This document shows positions 36,713 through 50,900 of a DNA stretch of 64,000 nt, one piece after another (positions within the stretch are counted from its first letter, which is position 1; each line of letters begins with the position of its first letter). The notes beneath the pieces were generated by a model. It was not told the origin of the DNA. It was given only the letters and a program-made list of their open reading frames with translations, and did not search any database. The position numbers and the translations under genes were made by a program. This DNA is from Aphis gossypii. Its lineage: Eukaryota; Arthropoda; Insecta; Hemiptera; Aphididae. The stretch lies in the NCBI RefSeq assembly GCF_020184175.1, contig NC_065533.1, forward strand, positions 44,616,351 to 44,680,350, in the 5' to 3' direction.

Positions 36713-39700
36713 GATTCACAATAATTGTAGCGTTTTCATTTTTATTAGCGATATTCTTAACTTAAATACGGCTAATTTTTATTTGCTTAACAACAATAAA
36801 TTGCAACAATCTTCAAAATCTAGAATCATTATATAATATGTTTATATATATATACATATTATATTTATATAATCTTAACTTCATTTTTACACACAATACG
36901 GTTTGTAGTTGTATTTTCTTTGTATAGTATATTTATTTATTTATATTTGATTCTCCTATGGCGTTGGTAGATTTGTTTTTGAAACCACTCAATTACGGGT
37001 CACGTATGAGGGAATCATCCAAGCAAAAAAATAATATCGTCTGTCCTCTTTGGTATATACGAGATAAAATTCAAAGAAGCAAAATGTGGTTGACGCGAGT
37101 CGATACGGTATCCTTTTTAGAGTTAGTTTGAGTTTTGTTTGAACCCAAATATAAAAGAAACAAAACGGTTTGTGAGAATGAATATTGTATTGGTACGTTC
37201 TGAATAGTAGAATAAACGATACACAATATATATGTCCATTCTATAGTCACTTCGGTAGTAAGAGGATTTTCATTAGTGATTTTTTTGTCATTCATGTGAG
37301 ACAATCGAATGAATAATAAAACTATGTTATCATTACTTATACACAATGACCTAAGTTCATAATATATTGGATAAACTGATATTACACTTAATTATTCCAT
37401 TTGTCAAAATATGCGGACTAATTACAGTTTTTCATCGTTTTACATTTGTTAGTGTCATTCTCAATTGATTATAATTTAAAAGAAGTAGGTATCAATTTTG
37501 ATAACAATATTTATTATGTTGACAGAAAATGTAGTATAATAATATTAATGCGTTAATCAAGACGGGACGCTCTTTTTGTTTTATATTTTTTCAATTTTTT
37601 AACTTGTTGCTTACCTTTTTAGGAGGTATCCTGCCATCATTTTTCGAGTCATCTTAGTATATATCCATGAAGACATTTGGATAAATATTATTTGGGTTTT
37701 TAAGATTGGTAAAGATATTTTATTTTAATAAAGTTTAGTATAGTGAAATTTGGCAGGTTCGATGAGATTAGGTAGTTATATATTCATATATAATAATGGC
37801 GGGTAGAGGTTATTTGACTTATAGGTTAAAATGCTTGCAAAGTTTTTGTATTGAACGGTTTGGCAAAGTCCCAAATCTGGATACCATATAACTAGACTGG
37901 ACGGATTACTAAAAATTTTGGATTTCGAAGAGTCCCTAGGAGTTTCGCATTGATTGATTGAGCGTTGTTTGTACATGCGCGTTATGAATAGCTTTTCAAA
38001 AGTTAACCCATGATAATGAAATACATTATTTAATTATAGAACTTGACCGTTAAACGTTGCTATATTAGTATATGAATTCAATAATTTTTATTTTTCATAA
38101 GTTAACTAATATTTAGATGGTATACTATACTATACTATGACAGTAACTGTATAGCTATTCGACGCTGCTATTAATGTCAGAAAGTGTCATTAGATATAAA
38201 AAAAAATGTCTTTTTGTCCTAGGGATATCGTAAATTAAGAGGAAATACAAAAAAAAAAAGAATATCATGTTGTGGATGTTGATTGAGTACTAATCTTATG
38301 GATTAAAATATGGAACATCGCGAGATTTATTGACAAATGGATTTTGGTGATATTGTTAAATACGTATCATAAATGACTGATTATTCTGATATCAAAATAA
38401 TTATATTACCGAAAAAAGTTATTTTATTCGAGTAGTGTATAAAATATAGTACCTGTATAATTAAGAATAGTGACATCTTATTATTCGGCTTGTATGACAA
38501 CTCTCTATATGGATACTGAAGAAAAAATTATTGGTTTATAATCAACAAAGTAGTTTACTGAAACGTTAATTTAAATTATAAAATATATAATATAATATCA
38601 ATATAATAATATTAAATTTACAATTATCCTTAAATTTGAATAAATTTAATAAAACAAATATTTAAAATATAATTATGTACTAAATTTTATTTTCACGTTA
38701 TGGATTTAAAATTCTTTAGTAAAAAATTCAAGACGATATAATGCCGTAGTCTTCGTTCGTAATTACTGTCTTGTGTTCCACAACCCTAGAACTGAACAAC
38801 GCAACAAAAGTCATCACAAAAAAGTTGTATATAAAATATACTCACACATTGTATAGCATTGAATTGTAAACTTTGTAGATTTGTCGTTAATGTCCGTTAT
38901 ACTCATTCTAGCTTTTACACCAAATATATTGTTGTACGTGCATGTATATCTATATATATATATATATGGTTATGTGTGAATATGTACACGAGTGGTGTGT
39001 TGTGTATACACAGATACATGCGTTGCACTCGAAATTCATTCGTGGAAAACCTTTTATTTACTGACAGTTTCTAAAGAAATATTTTTAAAAGAAATAATCG
39101 TGTGAATAAAAAAAAGTCCGCTGTCGTGTAAATATTCTTTTCTCCAGTGTTTTCTGTCATGGCAGCATTTATGTCGACTTGGCCGTGTGTGGGTGCGAAG
39201 GATTTTAGGATTCAACACTTGGACCTAACCTTGAACTGTATTCTGTAACACGAATAAGAATAAAAATAAAATTGCGAAAAAAAATTATGTGTGCCCCTGA
39301 ACGATTAGGTTAGGTTTTGCGATCCCACACACATACATTATATATTTACGACTGTCGTTTCGTGTCGCCTTTGCAGACGACGGTATTTTTACGACGATAT
39401 TATTGTTTCTTTTTTACAGGTTTGAACGTTTTCAAAGAAAACTTTGCTGAGACCTATGTGGGCGCGCGCTTGCGTCATAAAGGAAAAACAAAAGTAACCA
39501 AAATAAAATAAATAAACCTTTAAGTTTTTCTAAAGTATATATGCCATACACAAAAAAATAAATAGAATAAAATAATAAAAATAAAAACAATGCGTACGGC
39601 TTTAGTGAAAACAAAAATAGAACTAAATAAATACTAGCAATCTATAAATCCATAAATCGTAATCGAATTAGATAGAAACGAGTTATTAATCATCGTCATA

Positions 39701-42700
39701 TACCATGCAACCCTGTATAATAACTAAACGAGTTTAATATTTAAAAAAATCTTGAGACGCAAACTAAATATTAGACCAGTAAATCACAACATTGTTGGGG
39801 CTGAGATAAGACGTAGTATATTTTATAGTATAATATTAAAAAAAAAAATCTATGGTGATCTCCAAAAAAAAAAAAATAATAAGAAAAACGTCATCTCGAT
39901 TAGTAATCACTGCAGGAAATAATATGTAGGACGATAAGTGTAGTGTGCTGCATTATTTTAGTATTAGTTTATACAAAAGTAGAAAATTAAATTTAAGATT
40001 TGTAATAACGTTAACAAACGGTTACCAAAATGTTAAAAGTATGTCCTTCGTACAAAAATAAATGCATATATATTATATTATTATTCGACAAAGTTTTGGA
40101 CTACTTTGCTGTATAATGTAGTCAAAGTTTCCAGTTACGGTTCAACCATTATTTCGTATACCTACATCTTAAACAACTATGCGTTTCACGTCACCGCGAC
40201 TAGCGCGTTTCACGTAATAGGTATACTCTGTAAGAGTATTGCGAATCCGTCGATTGGCCTTTATGAGAATCTATATAGGTACACATATATAATTCGGTTT
40301 ACCTACGCATAAAACATTTTCAATATACAATAATAATAAACAATATAATTATCTACCTACTCATATATTATGAAAATAGATGGAACTCGTATAACATGCT
40401 CGTAAGTTACTGAATAAAATAAAATACTTCGTTAATGTATATATATATATATTTTTTTTTGTTATTCCTTGAAACATTTTAATTTAATATAACCTGATAC
40501 AATTTTCACGACACACACGAATATTGTACCGTCTTGTGACCTGTTGACGTTACATACTCGAGAGCATTGTGTATGTGTATATAATATAATATATAATTTT
40601 CAAAATATTATTCCACTAGACCGTAAAAAAAAGGTAGAAAAAAGAGAGAAAATAGTGTAGTAAGTATAAAAATAATAATAATAATAATAGTTGCAGTGAA
40701 AGAAACACCACACTGAAGGATAAAATATATGATACGTGCCACTTTGGACTGATGAATTACTGAACGCTTGACCTATATGGCTGTATACAATATACGTGGT
40801 AGGACGTCGCAGACGTATCGTCGTCGTAGGACATGAAATTAAATTTTTCATTGTGGTGTAATAGAACATCGGAGCTTGTAAATAATTCAAATCTGCGGAA
40901 AACCTCGTATGTCTGAATGCAATCCGAATGCAACTCGCATGTGCGGAATAATGAAAATCTGGTGAGTGAATATTTTTTCCGTCAACTGTGATAAATAACA
41001 GGAGAACTATTCGAATCCCTCAAACCTCGGTGGAATAAGTTGTTTTTTAGTTTAAAACAAATGAATTTATATACATTCAATTTATACATAAATGTATTAA
41101 ACAACATATTATTATTATATGTTTAGTTAATAATTATATGCTATACGGTCACATGGATATTATGACGTTTATTTATGGTAAAAATAAACGAATATTTTAT
41201 CTATATAATGACCAAATGACCACAAGATAAACGGGTCATATTATAGAAGGTTAATGATGAGAATAAATTTCAGTCTCAAAAAAAGTATTAATCAATCAGT
41301 GTCAAATCATATGAATATGATGATTATAAGTTCAAAAACAAACTAAAAAAAAAAAAAAAAATACAACGCAATTTTATGTAAATACACAAATACACTACAT
41401 ACAAAAATAACAGATTTTGTTCAATGCGTAACCAATAATAATTATAATCTGTAAAAAACCTATAATTATCTTTTGTCCTTTTTAATAATATACAAAATTA
41501 AAAACAAAATTTTATAATCTAATCTATTAGAATGTTTATTTTCTATTTTGAAATACATTTTTTTCAGATTGATTGTTATTAACATCAGCTATTATGACAT
41601 ATTTTCCCTTGCCCTTTGAACGTCAACATAATATTTTTTTTTGTATCGTAATATTACAGAAATATACCATGTTTCTGTAAATTTTTTAAATTTGCGACTG
41701 ATGTCAGTCTTTGATGAACGATACTAAAAAAAAAAAATAGTTCTAAAATATTGTGTCATAATATGTAACATTGAAACAATCGGAATGATTTTTGTCATAC
41801 ATTATGGTCGTTGACGATGTTGGGTATGACATTCACATTCAATAAAATCAATTAAAATTATATTATAATTTTTATTATTAAATTTCAGATCAAAAGATAT
41901 GACCAATTTATATAAATTTATTATTTTTTTTTATAGATTTTTTGTTAATAAACTATTATACATAGAATATATATTATTCTTATTATTACTTAAAATAGTT
42001 TTATGATACCGTCGCGACTATTGTGTTTCAAACTTTCAAACGTTTTTGTCAAAATTACCAGAAAAAAATCAAAACATTCACAACAAAAATATATTTGTAC
42101 ACTACTGGTGAATAGACTGGTTAAATTACATTAAATACAATGAAATTTATAGTTATTATTTTAATGCTTGTCACATAAACTGTGTGGAACGTCATGATGA
42201 ACGAGTAGTTAGGGGTTATGTTAATCTGACATCTGACTTGTTATCGTTATTCCTGTTTTTTTCCTCTTTAAAAAATATTTAAAACAATAGTTTTAACTAC
42301 AAATGTTTTACAAATTGTTATTTTTAATTTTGATAATCCATGCAAAAAAATAAAATCGAAAATACCATTGGGTATTGGGTAAGTAAAAATGAACTTCAAT
42401 GATAAATCATTACACTGAATTTTCACAACAAATCATCTTTCATACGTTCATTAAAAAAAAAAAAAATTAAATAAATAATATTTTTTTAGACGAATTTTGA
42501 CAATTATTTAATTTCAAACTCTTATTAAAAAAATAATAATTATTATTTTTTAGCTACTCTGAAGTGTGTTTTAACGCTTAATATATGAGTACCTACCTAC
42601 ACTTGATAAATATATTATTTTTTCACTATCGATTGAATTAAGATCTCAAATAATAATATTATTAATAATTTTAGTTTTTTTTTAAAAAAAAAAGTTAAGT

Positions 42701-45184
42701 TGTAGCCGTTTCTATCAAAATTAAATTTCCTCAAATATTTTACTCTTTAATTAGGAAAGAGAAATTCCAAGCACGACTTTACCCGTACGGTAGATATCGA
42801 TTTTATAACTAATAACAGATTACTTAACGGTTGAGGATCTAATTTTTGTGTGTCTTTTTATAACAATAAAATATATAGTATTGACCAAGTTATTTAATAT
42901 AATATAATATTAAAACTAAACGATGAATTTAAAATATATATTCCATACTCCTGGATAATAATGGTAATTATTATAATAACTATAAAGTATCTATAATAAT
43001 ATATTATGTCTAGTAACGCAAAGTTTAAATTAATAATACTAAACATTATGGTGTATAATCATACAATATATTTTATAAGTATAAAATTAAATATTGCACT
43101 TTCACCCATATCGATACTTACTAGTATTTTTTATGGATTATCTCTACTGTTTTTATTAACAAGTAGGACGTAGGTACCTAATCAAAGTATCCACGTCATA
43201 GGAAATTTATTGAACCCATTGAGTTTTTTATTTCCAGAATATTTGGTACGGATATCATACTATATATTATTATAATGTATAAGTTTATCGTGCACTTGAA
43301 CTTTCGATTGATGAACACTGTACACAGTGACTTATTCGGTTCTAAGCCATAAACAACAAAGCATCGACGATTCTAAACGAGGTATATGGGTATACTAACG
43401 TGGTATAGTAGGTAAATAAAACGAATTCGGTATAATCAAATATATCTATACCCGTCATAATGTATATGATGCAACAGTATATAGATATTGAAACTATATC
43501 TATAGCTTTAAGGTTGCAACAGTCACCACTCAATCAGACGAGAAGTTTTCAAAAACTTCTTGATCGTTGCACGCATCACCCGTCGAACTGATTAAGGTCG
43601 AATAAATCGTTTGGCATTATTCTGCTACTGTTTCTGCTGCTCCTGCTGAGATTGGATGTAGTGTTAGACAATAAATATGATTTAGTTGATATACCTCATA
43701 AGTTATAACCATAATCATATTATTGCACACACTCGTAACTAACATGTTTAAACCTAAGCTAAATATCTTCTTTTTTTTTTTAATAGTTTTAATAGTTATA
43801 TTGACACATTATGACATAGTGATTCAATGATTTTTGATAAGCTTAATTTAATTAAAACACTGTAATACTGCAGAAATCGATTAATATTATCTTGAATATC
43901 ATTATAACTTAGCATAACATATTTTATTCTTATGATAAATTTATGATTGTCAACTTTTTTTGAAAACATCAAAAGAATAAATAATTTTTAATGAATAATA
44001 ATATAATTAACTATATAAGGCACTGTAAATATGTAAGACAAAATGGCCTATGTTAGTCGACATTTAGAACAAAAAATTCAAAATCCCTATAAATATTTAA
44101 TAACAATATTTTGATAATATTTTATACTTATCTGTGTGCACTTATCGTTTATCAATTGTTGACAATATATAATTTATTGTTTTTGACATAAAATCAAAAA
44201 TATTAATAAATATTAATATGCAAAGTGTATATTAATCTTTATTACCTATTGCATTTTTAATATTTGTTTATTCAATATTCCATAAAAAATAATTGCCTAT
44301 AATTGACTTAAAATCATTTTGTACTTGTTATTTTTAAATGGTGTTCTCAATAATAAAAACCGAATATTTTTTTGAATTGAAATATTATGTTATATAAAAA
44401 TATTTAAATAATAATTCACAGATATTATTTTATTGGTAGTTAGTTGAATTTAATTAAAAAAAAAATAAATTGTATTAAGCTCCATGCATTAATCAAATAC
44501 AATGTATACGCTCTAATTAGCTAGTGTATCTAAATTTAAAACTTTGACTTAACTGATACCAAACTCTGAACTTTGATAGATAATGGATGTACTTTTACAA
44601 CTATATTATAGATATTTGATGAATTTAATTTTCCACAGTACATATTATATCAAAGACAGAAACATTAAATATAAGATTTATCCAAATTTTTTGTCTTCCT
44701 TCAACACTTCTCAGATGGTTATGATAGTATTATTAGTTTACGTTAGATTAAAAAATAATAATAATAATTACAATTTCTGTAGTGATACACATTGAATATA
44801 CTGTATAGAATAAGCTCCAAACCAAAGTTGTATAAAAAATAATTATAATCACATACTAAATTGTAGAAATGTTGTCATGCTTACAAAGCTATAATTAGAA
44901 TTGTATTCTCACGTCTTTTAAACTTAGATCGAAATATTTTTATTCCGTTTCACATAAAGTTCATTTTGTATAACATTTATTGACATACGTTTTCTTAAAG
45001 TTGACTGGCTTATTAAGAATTTATAAGTATAGTATTTATTATTTATTATTTATTTATTTTTTTTTTTTTTTTGTCAAACGAATTGCAAACAACTTACACA
45101 ATTATTTTGCAACTGAAAATGGTTACACAGTAAACAGTCTCACAAAGGTTGACGTTGAAATTTGATTTTGCGCTGAACTAGTGA
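36713..45184. other. AT-rich non-coding DNA
   Basis: No supported gene. 37776-37976 (minus) is an unassigned open frame. 40909-40961 has a short ATG frame ending at a good donor, without a downstream partner. A perfect palindrome sits at 43541-43560. Confidence 0.5.
43541..43560. repeat. 9-bp palindrome with 2-base spacer
   Basis: AGAAGTTTT-CA-AAAACTTCT. The outer GAA and TTC blocks resemble a degenerate heat-shock element, but the two inner blocks do not match the consensus. Confidence 0.5.
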
Positions 45185-45443
45185 TCAAAGCCCGAATGGA
45201 ATAAGACTCTTTTTATTCTCGACGCCTAGAATATGCTCGTTCGACTCCACTGCAACGCAGTAATCTCTTATATTGTACATTTTTTCTACCCAAAACTTTC
45301 GTATCACGCACTTCGCAGCATTGTGTTTTACCGACAGTGGTAAATATATTATCTTCACCAAGTTCATTAATGTACTTTTGCAAACGTGACGGGAAAAGAG
45401 ATGTTGTTCTTGGTATTCTACTGCACCTAAACAGTAACCACAA
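45185..45443 (-). pseudogene. Broken CGGBP1/hAT-like zinc-finger N-terminus
   Basis: On the minus strand one frame gives SLFPSRLQKYINELGEDNIF, then TTVGKTQCCEV. Shortly after, a different frame continues with KMYNIRDYC and EHILGVENKK. Together these resemble the N-terminal region of CGGBP1-like/hAT proteins abundant in aphids: an LxKYIxELGxxxFxTDGK segment, then a C-x2-C-x-n-H-type finger. The switch of frame implies at least one frameshift, the first finger cysteines are displaced, and no transposase body follows. It is therefore a decayed copy. The family assignment is by motif recognition only. Confidence 0.45.
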
Positions 45444-47159
45444 TACGACCGAGCTGCTGTAGACTGTAGAGTAAACTATACAATATAATAATTTGAATTA
45501 TAATCAGTTATTTATACAGATACCTACCAAACACCAAACTATTTGTCTTTAAAATTCAACATTTCCCGAAATATGTACCAGACAGCTTTAATTGTACATC
45601 ATATGATTTCTAACCGTAACGATTTACACATATCAATTGTGAGGGTGTGAACAATTATTGTTTCTTTTATACTAATAAGTAGGTTTAATAAGTATGGTTT
45701 TTTTTTTTTTTTTAACTACAAACTTATTCAATTTTGAATTTTCAATATTTATTGTACATATTTTTTATATGTATTATAAAATTCTCAAGTTAATTTATAC
45801 AAAATTCAATCCCACATGTCTATTTTTACTATATTTACGAGTGAGTAATATTTACGGAAGTTCTCTCTACATACGAAAGACCATAACCAATAATGCAAAT
45901 CAAGCAAAGCATTTTTTTGCAAATGCGATCAAACACAAACCACCGTCACTCGAGAATTGCATACAATTACAGCTTCTGCTATACGTGTCAATTTACCCAT
46001 TACTCATTGTTGTGAATCTTGATAAATTATTTCTCGTAATAGTTCCTTTAAATTATTGTTATACCTACAATGTAAAATTAAAAAAAAAAAAAAAATACTC
46101 AAGTCAGTATATTTTTATTTGCACTATATTTATGATCGTTTTCACTTAGAGTACTTTACTCTCAAACCTACGGTAAATCCTATTTAAACATACAACCACA
46201 TTCTCTGGATAATTTATATTTTAACAATAAAATCTCCCCTGAGACTCATGGCGTTATACCTTATATATTAAATGCTACACAGTCAATGTGCATAGAGTGT
46301 GTGTATACGAGTTTGACAAAGCAATGTGAAAATACATTACCAACAATGCATTTGAATAAAATACGCCTACATCTAGACAAAATATATTTGTGTGTATAAT
46401 GTATATGATGAGGCAATAAATAAAGACATTGCGATGTATTATTATGTGATTATAACTTATTGTCATGTATTGTTTAAATACAAAAAAAGATAATTTCGTT
46501 ATAATTGAATTCATAACAATAAAATGCGATTATAACTACCTAACGAATATAATATAACTTATCCGTAATATACAGAACCTGTCTACTCCGAAATCTATTC
46601 ATGCGAAGCCGAACCTAACTTAACCTTTGATTTGTGAGTAAGTACAGAATGGATGCGTTTTTCTCAATACATTTCTACAGCTATTTCGAACATTCGTGTT
46701 TGCTTATATTTCCACATCCAATACCCGCAGACCTTAACTCACCTTTCGTTTATTTGCATTTAAATATTATAATAATTTTACAAGATAATAATAACGAACG
46801 AACATTATGAATGTATTCAATTTACCGTAAACGTATTGAAAGCTTTAATCGCATAGCGGTAAATTTAATTACAAAATAAATCAACTTGAACAATTTACTA
46901 CAATAATATGCTACATTCAGGACTATTTAAAAACGAGGAACGTTGCACTGTCGGTTAGTCTGACGGTGCAGGGATGGTTTACATTGTATCTGAACGACAT
47001 TAAACTCTGTGGCTTCACCGAGTGTGTGTTAATATAACATAATTTATTGTATTACCGACGTCACACAGAACTAGTTACGATATAAAGTAAAAGTTAAATA
47101 TGACAAAGTATATTATAAAGTAATCGAATAGGTATGTTTATAGCGGTAATAACAATATA
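45444..47159. other. AT-rich non-coding DNA
   Basis: No supported gene. The plus-strand 151-codon frame at 45694-46149 is built from A/T-rich codons across homopolymers and is judged random. A small stem-loop lies at 46944-46970. Confidence 0.5.
46944..46970. repeat. Short stem-loop
   Basis: TGCACTGTCGG pairs with CTGACGGTGCA over 11 positions, two of them G-U in RNA, around a 5-base loop. Confidence 0.5.
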
Positions 47160-47363
47160 AATTTAATTACAAGTCGAAAAACAAAATCGTACTCGCTCGT
47201 CTTGAAAACTCAAAAAAACTGATACGATATCGTCAGTACGATTAAAACAATCGTCCTCGTCGTCGAATTATAAAATCGTCTATTATACGTTCGTTTCGCA
47301 GCTATATAGCAAATTTCCACCGCTGTCGTGGATTACGGTAGAAAACTTTTGCGTATAAATACG

Positions 47364-47380
47364 CACACACACACACACAC
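47364..47380. repeat. (CA)n microsatellite
   Basis: Alternating C and A, about 8.5 units. Confidence 0.9.
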
Positions 47381-47700
47381 TGCACTAAGTTCTACATATG
47401 GTCGTTGTAGGAAAAATTAATATTACGGTCACCGCCCGACAACAACCTCGACGACTATACCGTCAGCTGTGGTCTCACAGAGCACGCGCACTGCGCACAC
47501 CTTGCCCATCGCTATACCTATACGCATACGTGTGTATACGCGGCTCATGAGTTGACATGTCGGCCGTTGTAGACGTAATGGATGGGCCTTTGTCGGAGAC
47601 TAGGTCGGAAAATAATTAATTTTTTCACCGAAAACGTTCAACCGTTTGTAATCCGCATCCCTTTTATTTTCACAGCCACCGAAATTCGTATGGCACACTT

Positions 47701-47718
47701 AGAGAGAGAGAGAGAAAG
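47701..47718. repeat. (AG)n tract
   Basis: Alternating A and G with one interruption. Confidence 0.85.
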
Positions 47719-47930
47719 AGATAGATACAGACCCAAACAATAATATTAAGACGCCCCGAGCATACTCGGCTACCGCAGCAGCAGTCGTACACATAAACCT
47801 TTTGTTTTTACTTACGTCCATACATCGGTTAATGTAATTCCTTTAAAACGCTAGTTGATTAAATCGATTGCGCACGCCCGTGATTTTCATCCTAGACCCG
47901 CAGTGACCACAACCGAAAAGTATCATTTTA

Positions 47931-50900
47931 ATGAAATTCTAGTGCCCGACACAATGGTTTTAAAACTTTTTTTAAACACGCACGCTATACTCTGAGCAAA
48001 CATTTCACTACATAACAACAAATTTTTACAACCTTTTCGGTCTTTATTAAATTTTTTTACTCTAAAACATCATATAAGATAAGTTAAATTTATGTTTATT
48101 ATTAGGTATATTATTTATATTTATTTATTATTGAATAGATACCTACGTTTAATGAGCACATTGTGTGCTTAATGGGCGTTACAAATATTTTTAATTCTTC
48201 AAGTCTCAGACTTGGACAAATAGTACCTACTTTCATTTATTTTGCCAATAAAATTATTGTTTCTCGTTTCTTATTTTTCACATATAAAACATATATTCAG
48301 AATTTACTAAAGGTAATCTATTTAAATTTCAACTGTAGTTTTCAATTATTTTTAATAGAACAAAGATAATTTTTTCCATTAAGTCTTAAATTAACCAAAT
48401 TATTTCTAGATACATTGAAAATACTTCTTAGAATCTCATTTTAACTTACATTTTAACTGCAGCTCACTAGCTTAATAGACTAAACAATTAATGACAACAT
48501 TTTAATATCGATAGTTAAAATAACAATATTTGGAAAAATAATTAGATTAGATAACTTTGATTAATTTTAGTTTTCAATGTTTTAAACGATTCAATTTCTT
48601 TCTTTTAAGCGATAATTTTGTCTGGCGCTGTTAAAATATTTTAGTTTCTCATTTATTGGAATTTAGTTTACTGAGATGCTCAAACCAATCAGTTAATGAT
48701 GCTAACTTTGTCCACAACCTTTCATCCCTAGAAAAAAGAAATTCATATTCATTCATGGTTAAAATTACGAATAACTCCTTTTTCAAATTAATTTTAAATT
48801 CGTGATAAAATATTGTTTCTCAAAATTCATTATACTGCCCTGTATAGTTGCAATCTTATATATTTTGTATTCATCTCTTCGTAATTATTTTCAAATAGTT
48901 TCGATTTAAGAGAACAGCTCTTGATAATATTTATGATTACAATAAATTACAAAATATAATGGTTTTTTTTATAAGGACGAGGAAAGACGAATTGGGTGAT
49001 AATAATCATAGATTTTTTTCTCGACAAAAAATTAAAGATAAATGAATGTGCTCTATCAGTATCAGTACAGATTTCAATTCTATGATCAATTTATATTCGT
49101 TCGAAACTTTATAAAAACATCTTCACCTCTTAATATTATACGTCAGACATATTTTACAACAAAAAAGTTTTCGTTACTGTCGCCAACAACTACCATGCGT
49201 ACAAAAATCAAAAGTTTTGTCTTTTTTTACTTATATATTTTGTAAATTAGTCTACTCGTAAAGTAAATTCGAGAAAATTACGTAACTTGTTCAATAGTTT
49301 CTGCTTAATAATAATATCTAAGAATATTATGGTTTATACGCCTACTTATATTATTATCAGATATTATTAAAAGATTATTGATTGGTTGTTTTAATAAAAT
49401 AGTTCATTCTGGAAGCATTTATAGCAATATTATAACGTATTCGTCGAAAATGATAATTCTAACCACTAGAGATCATGATACACTTCCTGCGATTTTCAAT
49501 CGATCACTCACACATATATATTCAGGAAATATTTAGGAATTGTAATATACTGTTTTTTTACGCCAACTGTATTCATTTAATCGTACAAGTTCACACACAT
49601 TTTCAGAAATGAACATTTTATTTTTATTTTAAATAAATTTTAAAATTGTTCAATAAACCGTATAACTGATGCTTTTTTAATAACATTATTGAAATATATT
49701 AATATTAGTAATTTTTTCTTTTTCTTGCTACCTATACATCATTTCATGGAAGTCAAAACGCGTGTGTCATTTAGAAAAAATATATAGTAGTATTATACAG
49801 AATGTATTCGTGATGCAAGCAAGGATACTCATAATCTTTGGACGATCTATTCATTGAGTTTGGTTTAAATCGGTGTTTAAAATTATTTGGATACTTGAAA
49901 ATCGTGCATTTTTATCATTTGTTTTTATTTGATCCAAGAGCACGCACAATATTATACTTTCATGCTTGTCAGCAGATACCAATTTTTAATCCCTAGTATG
50001 ATGCAGATTAGGATCTCGCAATATTGTGCTGTTCTTCTCTCGTTAAACACGTTCAACACAATATTGCACAGGAAATGTGGTTTCAAAAGCTTCCTGGTGT
50101 ACAAAGACACCATAAATCCGGTCGGTTGGAAAAAGGCTATATAAAACATTGGATTATGTATTGTATTTACAAAATCGTACCAAACGCGTAATCAGGAAAA
50201 AATGCTTTGTTATAACATGTTATAATAGAAAACTACTAACACGATTATACCCAAATAATGTTACCGTATTCGTTTCTTCTCATTATTAATAGTTGTAACT
50301 TACGTCAATAAAGGCCATTGTAACTTCAAACATGGTTTAAACTACCTACGCGTTTGTTCAAAAACATTATAAATTTAACTATTAAAATAGAGTGCAAACA
50401 TTCAGCCAACAGTTTATAGAATATACTTTGATGTTACCGTTAACATTACATTAATTTTGGTCAAAAGCTAGTCTGAAGATAAACAAAAACTGGACAGGAT
50501 GTTGGGTACTAGTCTGAGTATAGCCTCGCCTTGACTCTGTGTTATATATTATACAGTAATGGTGTTTAGTTAATTTATATATAAAATCAATAGGCTATAA
50601 TATTATATACGTTTTGTTTGTAAAAGTAACATTTTGTAATATATTGTTAATTAATTATTGGTAACTATGTATTGTCTAATGGAAAAATCAAAAAATTTTC
50701 AACCTGGACAATTTTCTCTCCTAGCTATTAAGTTAGCTTAGTACTAATAATTTAAAAATCGATTTTCCTAATTCACCTATGATCAAATATACTATTAATA
50801 TCGATTATTTACGTTTATTTTTAAGGGAATATCTCCAAATTAACTCGTATTGATCGTAAATAACATAAATTATTTAAAAGAGGGTAAAGATTAAGAACTA

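Larger units (their letters stand above)
47160..47930. promoter_or_regulatory. CpG-enriched stretch, possible regulatory region
   Basis: Compositionally distinct from its flanks, with clusters of CG (for example near 47220-47280 and 47440-47590), a CA microsatellite (47364-47380) and a GA tract (47701-47718). GA-rich tracts are often bound by GAGA-type factors near insect promoters; that link is inference. No exon identified. Confidence 0.25.

Noticed and set aside
37615..37676. Minus-strand ATG frame of 20 codons ending at a GTAAG donor
   Set aside because: Short, no acceptor with matching phase found, and in-frame stops surround it; below what chance would give in 64 kb.
41007..41020. TATTCGAATCCC resembling a tRNA B box
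   Set aside because: No A box upstream and the flanks do not fold into a cloverleaf.
45694..46149. 151-codon plus-strand open frame
   Set aside because: Built from A/T-rich codons over poly-T and poly-A runs, with Phe, Tyr, Ile, Leu and Lys dominating; no domain or splice context. Typical random frame in AT-rich DNA.
48726..48735. CCCTAGAAAA resembling a piggyBac terminus
   Set aside because: Not next to a TTAA site and no opposite terminus found.
50210..50225. 16-bp palindrome TTATAACATGTTATAA
   Set aside because: AT-rich palindromes of this length are expected by chance in a window this AT-rich.
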